In this document: positions 1 through 5,302 of the stretch, one piece after another
How positions within the stretch are numbered: position 1 is the stretch's first letter
Layout of the letters: each line of letters starts with the position of its first letter
Origin: Chloroflexota bacterium
GTDB lineage: Bacteria; Chloroflexota; Dehalococcoidia; Lucifugimonadales; Lucifugimonadaceae
Reading direction: 5' to 3'
NCBI GenBank assembly: GCA_029262715.1
Contig: JAJCYX010000291.1
Location: forward strand, 1-5,311
DNA: 5,311 nucleotides
Position numbers and translations under genes: made by a program
Notes under the pieces: model-generated
What the model was told of the DNA's origin: nothing
The model's input: the letters and a program-made list of their open reading frames with translations, nothing else
The model's database searches: none

Positions 1-606
1 AGAAACATTCACAATGTGCTGTTTGTCACAGGTGACCCACCGAAGATGTCACCTACATACCCGCGCTCTACGGCGGTGTTCGATCTAGACTCGACTCGCA
101 TGATCGAACTTGCGAATCGAAGCCTGAACGCTGGCGTCGACTTCGGAGGGCAGCCGCTCGGCCGCCAATCGCATCCGGAGACGCATTTCACTATTGGCAC
201 AGGGTTCGAGCCGGAATCGCTTGATCCTGCGGGCGAGTTGGCGAAGCTTGATCGGAAGCTGGCGGCGGGTGCTGATTACGTGATGACGCAGCCCGCGTTC
301 GACTGGGCTGCGCTGGAACAGCTGGACGAGGTGAGAAAGCGATCTCGGATCATCGTGGGCGTGATGGTCTTAACGAGTCTTGCGCACGCTGAGCGGTTTG
401 CGCAGGTGCCGGGAGTGCGGGTACCGCAAGGTATTTTCGACCGCTTCGCGAAATACGATAACGAGGACGACCAGCGGAAGTCTGGATTCGATCTGGCTGT
501 TTCGCAGGCAGAGCGAACTCAGAGCGAAGGTTGGTCCGGGCTGTACCTCATGTCGCCTGCTTCGTCACAGGCAGCGCTCGAGGTGCTGCGCAGGTTGGGG
601 CGGTAG
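1..606 (+). CDS. 5,10-methylenetetrahydrofolate reductase, C-terminal part (5' end outside window)
   Basis: The frame is open from base 1 with no convincing start, so 201 codons of a longer gene are seen. A GTG at 16 lies inside the conserved core and is not a likely start. The family is the FAD-dependent TIM-barrel enzyme that reduces 5,10-methylene-THF to 5-methyl-THF for methionine synthesis. Visible landmarks by visible codon number: NVLFVTGDPP (5-14), whose Asp12 matches the conserved flavin-site Asp of MetF; TAVFDLDS (24-31); GAGADYVMTQPAFD-like strand region around 87-101 with the conserved Gln; and a C-terminal GLYLMSPAS helix-strand end. The VTGDPP and TQPAFD forms resemble the reductase half of YitJ-type homocysteine methyltransferase/MTHFR fusions rather than E. 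coli MetF; whether the methyltransferase half exists upstream cannot be seen. The stop lies only 6 bp from the stop of the convergent kinase gene. Confidence 0.88.
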   Translation, partial: RNIHNVLFVTGDPPKMSPTYPRSTAVFDLDSTRMIELANRSLNAGVDFGGQPLGRQSHPETHFTIGTGFEPESLDPAGELAKLDRKLAAGADYVMTQPAFDWAALEQLDEVRKRSRIIVGVMVLTSLAHAERFAQVPGVRVPQGIFDRFAKYDNEDDQRKSGFDLAVSQAERTQSEGWSGLYLMSPASSQAALEVLRRLGR

Positions 607-612
607 GCTGCT

Positions 613-1995
613 CTAGTTATCGGTCCGGCGAGGTAGTTCGATCACGAACCTCGCACCGTCAGTGAACTGAGAGTCTGCGTAAACCCGGCCTCCGTGAGCC
701 TCAACTATTCGCCGTGTGATGGTCAGGCCAAGCCCCCCCCCCCCCGACTCACCGCTGGTCCTGGCAGCGTCGAGTCGTACAAATCGCTCGAATATCCGTT
801 CCTGTTCGGTCTCAGGGATGCCGGGACCGTCGTCCTCGATCACTAACCGGGTACCGACGTCGTTCTCTTCCAGGACCACGGACACTCCGGAATGCGCATG
901 GCGTACCGCGTTATTGAGCAGATTTCGCACGGCTCTTCGCAACTGGCTTGCTATGCCAATGGTCTGCGCTCCCGAGACGCGACTAGCGTCGATCTCGATG
1001 GACGTGCCGGTCCTCGTAGCGCTCACCTCTTCCAGCACGATGTCGTCAAGATCGATCTGCATAGCGGCGGGCGAACTGCCTTCAGCTTCAGCCGCTTCCA
1101 AAAGCAACTCTTCGATGAGGAGTTCCATGCGGTCCACGTCAGACAGAGACGATCTGAGCAGTCCGGTTATATCGTCATCTGAAGAGGTGTCGATGCTGGC
1201 TTCGAGTCCCACCCGGAACGCGGTCAAAGGTGTCCGCAATTCGTGCGAGGCATCAGCCACGAAGCGCTTCTGACTCTGCTGCACGGTGTCGACCCGCTCC
1301 AGCATGCGGTTCATCGTCCTGGCCAACCTCGCGACCTCGTCCTCCGAGCGAGGTTCGTCTATTCGGCGTCCGGAGATCTCACCACCGATCTGATCGACCT
1401 CTGAGCGCATCGTGTCCACCGGTTTCAGGGCTCTGCCTGCCAGGAACCAGGCTGCTATGCCGACGAGCAGGGTGAGCACGGGAATGGCCACGATGAGTAT
1501 CACGACGAGGACCTCGGTGCTGTCCGCCACCGACTCCAGGTTCTGGCCAACGAGAATGGTCAGAGGGTTGTCTTCGGATCCGATGCCGAACAGGGCAACT
1601 CGAAAGCTGTCGAAGTCGTTGCTAACGAATCCCGAGGCGTCGATGAAGCGAAGTTCGCCAGGTGCGACAGTCGCTATGGAGAATGGAGCCTGGTCGATAA
1701 TGTTGCTGGAGGCGGAGACCACCGATCCGTTGCTGTCGAGTACCTGGATAAATGCGTCTTCCCCACCTTCGTTGATCGCCGAGAAAGACTGTCCCGAGCG
1801 GGCCAGCGCACCGACGTCACGAGCACGCGTTGCTAACGCCTCTTCTATTCGGTCGATCAGCAGCTCACGTTGCACTGTGACGAGTACTACTGAGAAGACT
1901 GCGAGGGCGATGGCGACGGTGATGAGCGACAGCAGGGCGACTCGAACTCGAATCGAGTAGCGCCGTGGGTTGAGACTTGAGATCAACACGCTCAA
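613..1995 (-). CDS. Membrane sensor histidine kinase (HAMP-HisKA-HATPase) of an OmpR-type two-component system
   Basis: A 460-residue inner-membrane kinase that should autophosphorylate on His and pass phosphate to the regulator encoded just upstream. Order of parts: TM1 about 19-41; extracytoplasmic sensor about 42-160 (with QVLDSNGSVV near 84-93, as in many two-TM sensors); TM2 about 162-187; HAMP about 186-238; H-box FVADASHELRTPL (245-257) with phospho-His251; N-box RNLLNNAVRHA (357-367); G1 box DDGPGIP (388-394); F-box FERF (402-405); G2 box GGGGLGL (418-424). All catalytic motifs are intact. The start is TTG at 1995, inside a TTGA overlap with the regulator stop, suggesting translational coupling; a GTG two codons later is an alternative. 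The four glycines of the G2 box come from a 13-base G run, an obvious slippage site. The ligand cannot be told from sequence. Confidence 0.95.
   Translation of the reverse strand: MSVLISSLNPRRYSIRVRVALLSLITVAIALAVFSVVLVTVQRELLIDRIEEALATRARDVGALARSGQSFSAINEGGEDAFIQVLDSNGSVVSASSNIIDQAPFSIATVAPGELRFIDASGFVSNDFDSFRVALFGIGSEDNPLTILVGQNLESVADSTEVLVVILIVAIPVLTLLVGIAAWFLAGRALKPVDTMRSEVDQIGGEISGRRIDEPRSEDEVARLARTMNRMLERVDTVQQSQKRFVADASHELRTPLTAFRVGLEASIDTSSDDDITGLLRSSLSDVDRMELLIEELLLEAAEAEGSSPAAMQIDLDDIVLEEVSATRTGTSIEIDASRVSGAQTIGIASQLRRAVRNLLNNAVRHAHSGVSVVLEENDVGTRLVIEDDGPGIPETEQERIFERFVRLDAARTSGESGGGGLGLTITRRIVEAHGGRVYADSQFTDGARFVIELPRRTDN
733..745 (-). repeat. G13 homopolymer inside the kinase G2 box (C13 on + strand)
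   Basis: Thirteen uninterrupted C on the + strand encode the end of Ser417 and Gly418-421 of the kinase. The frame is correct at length 13. By hand translation, 12 G gives a stop at 723-725 after 423 residues, and 14 G gives a stop at 701-703 after 431 residues. Both lose the GLGL part of the ATP site and the last strands of the catalytic domain. Confidence 0.95.
1992..1995 (-). other. TTGA start/stop overlap of regulator and kinase genes
   Basis: On the minus strand the kinase TTG start (1995-1993) overlaps the regulator TGA stop (1994-1992). Only a weak purine stretch (CAGGGCG, then GAAACGAG) precedes it. Such overlaps usually mean that translation of the second gene depends on ribosomes finishing the first, which would hold kinase below regulator. 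Confidence 0.75.
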
Positions 1996-2687
1996 CTCGT
2001 TTCGCCCTGTTCTTTTGCTGGCATCTCAAGTCTGTAGCCTGCGCCGCGGACCGTGTTAATGGTCGGTCCCACATCGGGTAGATTGAGTTTAGTTCTGAGA
2101 CGGCGGACGTAGACCTCGACGATGTTGGGATCGCCATCGAAGTTGTAGTCCCACACGTTGTCCAGCACGTCGAGCTTTGAGACGACTCTGTCTGGATTGC
2201 GGGCCAGGAATTCGATCACCGAGAACTCTCGAGTGGTCAGTTGGATGGTGGCGTCACTGACCCAGCACTTGCGAGCTGCAGGGTCAACTTTGAGAGCGCC
2301 AATTTCGATACTGGAAGGACGGGGTTCAGAGCCTCGGCGGACGAGTGCGCGTATGTGTGCTTTGAGGACGACGAGTGAGAAGGGCTTGGAAAGATAGTCG
2401 TCCGCGCCGAGATCGAGGGCAGTTGCTTCGTCTTCCTCGGCCGTTCGGGCTGTGAGCATGAGCACAGGCGTCCAGTTGTCTGCACCACGCAGCGCCTTGC
2501 AGACAGCGAAACCATCGATCTCCGGGAGCATGATGTCCAGGATGATGACGTCGTACGGATGCTCGGTTGCGTACCACAGACCTTCCCGGCCATCGGAAGC
2601 AATATCGACCGCATAGCCTTCCGTCCCGAGGCCTTTACGGATTGCATTCGCGACGTTCTTTTCGTCTTCTACAACGAGTATTCGCAT
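1992..2687 (-). CDS. OmpR/PhoB-family response regulator
   Basis: A 231-residue, full-length DNA-binding response regulator. The receiver domain (about 1-118) has the acidic pair Glu7/Asp8, phospho-acceptor Asp51 in VIILDIMLPEIDGF, Thr79 in LMLTA, and Lys101 in YLSKPF. The winged-helix output domain (about 126-221) has the family signatures LTTREFSVIEFLARNP (150-165), VEVYVRRLRTKL (190-201) and TVRGAGYRL (212-220). The ATG at 2687 gives the canonical MRILVVEDE beginning, so the start is secure, yet no Shine-Dalgarno is seen in the C-rich bases before it, suggesting a leaderless or SD-independent start. It is the first gene of a two-gene operon with the kinase. The family resembles MprA/CusR-like regulators; the stimulus is unknown. 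OmpR-type proteins bind direct repeats of about 11-bp period, and such repeats lie in the divergent region upstream. Confidence 0.96.
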   Translation of the reverse strand: MRILVVEDEKNVANAIRKGLGTEGYAVDIASDGREGLWYATEHPYDVIILDIMLPEIDGFAVCKALRGADNWTPVLMLTARTAEEDEATALDLGADDYLSKPFSLVVLKAHIRALVRRGSEPRPSSIEIGALKVDPAARKCWVSDATIQLTTREFSVIEFLARNPDRVVSKLDVLDNVWDYNFDGDPNIVEVYVRRLRTKLNLPDVGPTINTVRGAGYRLEMPAKEQGETS

Positions 2688-2787
2688 TGGTTGAGTGGGG
2701 GTGGGATTTGTGTCATCCCGACTGTACTTGTGTCGTCTGGACTGTAGCGGAAGGATCTGGCCGTTGGTGTGGGCGTGGTTGAGTGGG
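2688..2787. repeat. 12-bp direct repeat TGGTTGAGTGGG, two copies (a third partial copy at 2856)
   Basis: TGGTTGAGTGGG occurs at 2688-2699, directly before the regulator ATG on the opposite strand, and again exactly at 2776-2787. A related copy, TGGTTGAGCCGG (10 of 12), is at 2856-2867. Copies start 88 and 80 bp apart. It could be a dispersed operator, but low-complexity G/T content makes chance more likely than for the other repeats here. Confidence 0.5.
2708..2746. repeat. Imperfect tandem repeat, 20-bp period, upstream of regulator start
   Basis: Two 19-bp units, 2708-2726 (TTGTGTCATCCCGACTGTA) and 2728-2746 (TTGTGTCGTCTGGACTGTA), match at 16 of 19 positions. The 20-bp step is about two helical turns, putting both on the same DNA face, 21-59 bp upstream of the regulator ATG. 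This fits an operator or overlapping promoter site for the regulator-kinase operon. Read on the minus strand each unit starts with TACAGT, which has some likeness to a -10 box. Confidence 0.55.
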
Positions 2788-2925
2788 ATTGGGACAATTG
2801 AAAACGCTCAGGACTCTTCTTGAAGGTTCGCAAAAACAGGGCAGTTCGATCACGGTGGTTGAGCCGGTTGCGACTTCGAACGTGCGCATCGACAAAGTTG
2901 AACACCTAATCGTACGCAATGCGGC

Positions 2926-2986
2926 CTGAACCCCGCCTGAACCCGCACTCTAACCGGGCGGCGGGACCGGTTCAGCGTGGATTCAG
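2926..2986. promoter_or_regulatory. Symmetric double-box operator (CTGAACC-N4-CTGAACC facing GGTTCAG-N4-GATTCAG)
   Basis: CTGAACC lies at 2926-2932 and 2937-2943, an 11-bp step. The reverse complement GGTTCAG lies at 2969-2975 and the near copy GATTCAG at 2980-2986, again an 11-bp step. Outer and inner box pairs share one centre at 2956, so the whole is a 61-bp dyad of two heptamer-N4-heptamer sites. This is the classic geometry for an OmpR/PhoB-type dimer, here doubled and inverted. Its right edge is 94 bp before the PepSY ATG and its left edge 239 bp before the regulator ATG. A second small inverted repeat, AACCGG/CCGGTT at 2952-2957 and 2967-2972, lies within. The likely binder is the neighbouring regulator; this is inference. 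Confidence 0.7.
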
Positions 2987-2993
2987 CACGTGG

Positions 2994-3021
2994 TTGGCAC
3001 TATTGATGAAACGGAGATGAT
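2994..3021 (+). promoter_or_regulatory. Possible sigma-70 promoter of the PepSY gene
   Basis: TTGGCA (2994-2999) is 5 of 6 to the -35 consensus, followed after 16 bp by GATGAT (3016-3021), 4 of 6 to the -10. The -35 begins 8 bp after the last operator box, a position where a bound OmpR-type regulator could touch polymerase. The weak -10 would suit an activator-dependent promoter. Other placements are possible. Confidence 0.3.
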
Positions 3022-3067
3022 CCGGGCGGGGGAAGACCGCCAACTACTCTTGAATTGACGATTGTCT

Positions 3068-3075
3068 AGAGGTGA
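3068..3075 (+). promoter_or_regulatory. Ribosome binding site of the PepSY gene
   Basis: AGAGGTGA ends 5 bases before the ATG at 3081. It decides the start: an in-frame GTG at 3072 lies within this site and is therefore unlikely to be used. Confidence 0.75.
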
Positions 3076-3080
3076 TTGAC

Positions 3081-3500
3081 ATGCAAAAACGCTATTTTAT
3101 TGGCCTGATTGTGGCCGTCGTTGCAGTTGTTTCGACAGCCGGTGGTATCACGGTTTCTGCCGTCTCGGGTGGCAACGGCGGTGAAAATGCCAGTGGTCCT
3201 GAAGCCGATGCTGCTGCTGCTGCGGCCCTTGAGATCGTTGGCAGTGGTAGCACTCTCCTCGAAGTTGAAAACGGCGACGATGAGGGCGCTGTCTGGGAGG
3301 TTGAGGTTCGGAATGCGAATGGCGAAGAGTTGGAAGTGCTACTGGACGGCAACCTGAATGAAGTTGGAATCTTCCCAAATGACGATGCCAACGAGGGCCC
3401 GGACGATGACGGTGATGAAGGCCCCGACGATGACAACGACAGAGACAAGGGCTCGGATGACGAAGGTTCGGAAAGTGGAGACGACGACGTGGGGGCGTAG
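3081..3500 (+). CDS. Small exported PepSY-domain protein with acidic tail
   Basis: A 139-residue protein. Residues 1-26 form a signal peptide or anchor (MQKR, then a hydrophobic run to about 18, with TVSA a possible cleavage site near 27). Residues about 41-96 match the PepSY pattern: an Ala-rich helix AAAAALEIVG, then LLEVENGDDEGAVWEVEVRNANGEELEVLLDG, i.e. the helix followed by WEVEV-x-dG-x-E-x-x-V-x-xD. The tail (100-139) is about half Asp/Glu, with a tandem EGPDDDGD/EGPDDDND (105-120) and a DNDRDKG stretch (118-124) recalling Ca-binding D-x-D-x-D loops without matching one fully. PepSY modules occur in protease propeptides and YpeB and often sit beside two-component systems in the cell envelope. 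Divergent placement from the regulator-kinase operon suggests it is a target or feedback partner; cation binding is inference. Confidence 0.85.
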   Translation: MQKRYFIGLIVAVVAVVSTAGGITVSAVSGGNGGENASGPEADAAAAAALEIVGSGSTLLEVENGDDEGAVWEVEVRNANGEELEVLLDGNLNEVGIFPNDDANEGPDDDGDEGPDDDNDRDKGSDDEGSESGDDDVGA

Positions 3501-3561
3501 CAATAAGCACGACAGCACTCAGGACTATGACGACAAGTGCGCTCAGGTTCGAGCCCAATAG

Positions 3562-3591
3562 AAAAGCGCCGGCATTGGTGCCGGCGCTTTT
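3562..3591. terminator. Bidirectional intrinsic terminator
   Basis: A perfect 13-bp stem (AAAAGCGCCGGCA, loop TTGG, then its reverse complement) spans the gap between two convergent genes. It has a GC-rich core and reads as A-run/T-run on either strand, so it can end both the PepSY transcript (61 bases after its stop) and the lipoprotein transcript (22 bases after its stop). Confidence 0.93.
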
Positions 3592-3613
3592 ACTTGTACC
3601 TCAACATCGCGGG

Positions 3614-5299
3614 TTATTGACGTTTGAAGTAGGGAGCACAGAACTCGTTGGAGCAGTGCAGGACATGCAAAGTATCCGTGTCGATTCTTGCGAATGTGAT
3701 CACCGGATTCCCATCAGTCCCTATCGCCATGGACAGTCTCTGTCCTGACACGGCCGTGTTGTCAGCGGTTGTTAGGACAGCATCGGTGCAGATGAAATCT
3801 GTGCAGTGTGCGACGACGACATCATTCAGAACCTGATTCTCGAACGCCACAATTGGTAAACCGTTGTTGTCCAGGCCAGCAGAGATCCATCTGCCGAACG
3901 TCCCTGGGGTTGTGATATCCAGAGCCACGGCTGTATTGCATATCACATTCGGGCATTGGGCTACGGCAATTGATGACGATGAACTATTCTTGTAGAAAAT
4001 CAACGGTAAGCCGTTTGCACCAATCAACAGCTCAGAGTGCTCGCCTACATCGCCAGCCGCTACGAGCCGTGTGTTCAAAGCTGAACTGCATTCAAGCTGA
4101 TTGCAGTGCGCCACCATCACATCCCTAAAATCCGAGTCGTAGTATGAGATGATCGGCAGTCCATCGACTCCCATCGCAATAGATGAGTCGGTACCGACGT
4201 TCCCTGATGTCACTATCGCGTTAATCGTAGGGCTGGTGCACAGCAATGACCGACAGTGCGCATACTTCAAGTCCCGGTTCGTCTGGTCCTCATATGTGAT
4301 CGAAGCAAACCCGTCCGACATGATGGCGATGGAGTTATACCGTCCCACAAAACCCGCCGTGTCGATCGGAGTGCGGGTTGAAGAAGTGCATTGAACGTTG
4401 TCGCAGTGCGCAACCTTCAGGTCCAGCTTGTCCTGGTCCTGGTACGCAATGATCGGCAAGCCGTCGCTGCCTATCGCTACAGAATTGAACCTGCCGATCA
4501 CAGGATCAGGGTCAAGCGACGTAATTGTGGTTGTCGAACAGTCAGCTTCTTCGCAGTGAGCCACGAACAGTTGTCGAGTGTCAGGGTTAGAATAGACGAT
4601 GAACGGTAGTCCGTCGGAACCGATAACAGTGGAAGTCCGCTCTCCCGTGTCAAAGCCTGAGTCCAACGTAACCAGCGAATTATCCGTTGGAATGCCAGAA
4701 CTGAGTGCAGCAGGACCTGAACCACCACTACTCCCTGAACTTGTTGCACAAACCCATGCGTCGCCGTCCCACTGCGCAACTTCGCCGGAGTTGCAGGACA
4801 ATGATCCAAGAATCTCGCTCGATGGATCGAACGGTATGTTGAACAGGTTGGCCCAGTTGAGCAGTTGGCCGCCCGCCGCCTCAAGCTCGTCCTGCCGGGC
4901 GTAGGTGCCGTCATGGTCGTGGTCTGAGTGTGACGCCGTGGCTTCCGAGCCTGTACCAGCGAAGTTCACACTGGCTTCACGAACGGTATCCCCAACTTCG
5001 GTCACTGTGAAGCCCGGACCGGCGACAATATCGATCGTGTCGCCCTTAGGGCCGGTCTCTCCTGGGAAGCCCTGAATTCCGGCCGGGCCAACCGGGCCGG
5101 TCTCACCGGGGAAGCCCTGTGGCCCGGCCGGACCACGATCTCCCTCGGGTCCTGTTGGCCCCTGCGGACCAGTCGTCCCTTCAGTGCCGCTGCAAGCAAC
5201 TGCAGCTGCGAGTAATAGGCCCATAAAGAGAAGTCCAATGGCCTTGCGGTTGAGACTGCTGGAAAATGCCATTTTTGCTTTTGTGTGCCTGGGATACAT
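3614..5299 (-). CDS. Collagen-like lipoprotein with seven-repeat Cys-pair beta-propeller
   Basis: A 561-residue surface lipoprotein of unknown function. Signal region 1-35 ends in a lipobox (LAAAVAC) with lipidated Cys36. Residues 44-88 are 15 uninterrupted collagen-like Gly-X-Y triplets (GPQ, GPT, GPE ... GPK, GDT). Residues 89-190 form a linker with VNFAGTGSEATASHSDHDHDGTY-type sequence, LLNWANLFNIP, and a LSCNSGEVAQWDGDAWVCA segment, seen in other bacterial collagen-like and fibre proteins. From 219 to the end are seven repeats of exactly 50 residues, each with G-x-x-S, (S/D)DGLPII-Y, and HC-x4-C (Cys pairs 249/254, 299/304 ... 549/554). This suggests a seven-bladed propeller; N-terminal strand 207-216 resembles the outer strand missing from blade 7. 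The ATG at 5299 follows GGGAG by 7 bases; Met10 is an alternative start. It probably displays a ligand-binding head on a stalk. Confidence 0.85.
   Translation of the reverse strand: MYPRHTKAKMAFSSSLNRKAIGLLFMGLLLAAAVACSGTEGTTGPQGPTGPEGDRGPAGPQGFPGETGPVGPAGIQGFPGETGPKGDTIDIVAGPGFTVTEVGDTVREASVNFAGTGSEATASHSDHDHDGTYARQDELEAAGGQLLNWANLFNIPFDPSSEILGSLSCNSGEVAQWDGDAWVCATSSGSSGGSGPAALSSGIPTDNSLVTLDSGFDTGERTSTVIGSDGLPFIVYSNPDTRQLFVAHCEEADCSTTTITSLDPDPVIGRFNSVAIGSDGLPIIAYQDQDKLDLKVAHCDNVQCTSSTRTPIDTAGFVGRYNSIAIMSDGFASITYEDQTNRDLKYAHCRSLLCTSPTINAIVTSGNVGTDSSIAMGVDGLPIISYYDSDFRDVMVAHCNQLECSSALNTRLVAAGDVGEHSELLIGANGLPLIFYKNSSSSSIAVAQCPNVICNTAVALDITTPGTFGRWISAGLDNNGLPIVAFENQVLNDVVVAHCTDFICTDAVLTTADNTAVSGQRLSMAIGTDGNPVITFARIDTDTLHVLHCSNEFCAPYFKRQ
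3617..4645 (-). repeat. Seven coding repeats of 150 bp (propeller blades)
   Basis: Blades occupy 4496-4645, 4346-4495, 4196-4345, 4046-4195, 3896-4045, 3746-3895 and 3617-3745 (the last shorter). The blade-starting Gly is at residues 219, 269, 319, 369, 419, 469 and 519, and the first Cys at 249, 299, 349, 399, 449, 499 and 549: no insertion or deletion anywhere. Protein sequence has diverged while length has not. The His before the first Cys is kept in six blades and is Gln448 in blade 5. Confidence 0.85.
5045..5134 (-). repeat. 45-bp tandem repeat in the collagen-like stalk
   Basis: Residues 56-70 and 71-85 are two 15-residue units (GPAGPQGFPGETGPV and GPAGIQGFPGETGPK), 13 of 15 identical. 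The two DNA units, 5090-5134 and 5045-5089, agree at about 34 of 45 bases. Such repeats usually grow or shrink by recombination, so stalk length may differ between strains. Confidence 0.8.
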
Positions 5300-5302
5300 T
5301 TA

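Larger units (their letters stand above)
2688..3080. other. Divergent intergenic control region between regulator and PepSY genes
   Basis: This 393-bp stretch separates two divergent genes and holds no convincing gene: short open frames in it have no family-like motif and no ribosome site. It contains, from left to right, a 12-bp direct repeat, a 20-bp-period tandem repeat next to the regulator start, a symmetric double-box operator, and a possible promoter for the PepSY gene. No confident sigma-70 promoter was found for the regulator operon. The unexplained part is roughly 2790-2925. It is longer than needed for two simple promoters, so a leader RNA or a small RNA is possible but unsupported. 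Confidence 0.7.

Noticed and set aside
629..653. Imperfect hairpin (CGAG...GTTCG-ATCA-CGAAC-CTCG) just after the folate gene, as a terminator
   Set aside because: It lies within the kinase coding end, has a bulge of unpaired bases and no T-run on either side; at most a weak structure.
716..1960. Long open frames on the + strand opposite the kinase gene
   Set aside because: They are antisense to a gene with all kinase motifs, have biased Ser/Arg-rich translations without any family motif, and arise from the codon pattern of the true frame.
2713..2919. Small minus-strand open frame upstream of the regulator
   Set aside because: No ribosome site or recognisable protein feature, and it runs through the repeat-rich control region.
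2994..3010. Sigma-54 promoter suggested by TTGGCAC
   Set aside because: The conserved GC at the -12 position with correct spacing is missing.
3072..3080. GTG at 3072 as start of the PepSY gene
   Set aside because: It lies inside the AGAGGTGA ribosome site; the ATG at 3081 has correct spacing and gives a normal signal peptide.
3210..3223. GCT microsatellite coding for an alanine run
   Set aside because: Only about four units, and the alanines belong to the expected PepSY helix; a slip would stay in frame.
3617..4645. 150-bp periodic sequence as a non-coding repeat or CRISPR-like array
   Set aside because: The repeats are conserved at protein level in one open frame and diverged at DNA level; unit length and lack of identical repeats exclude CRISPR.
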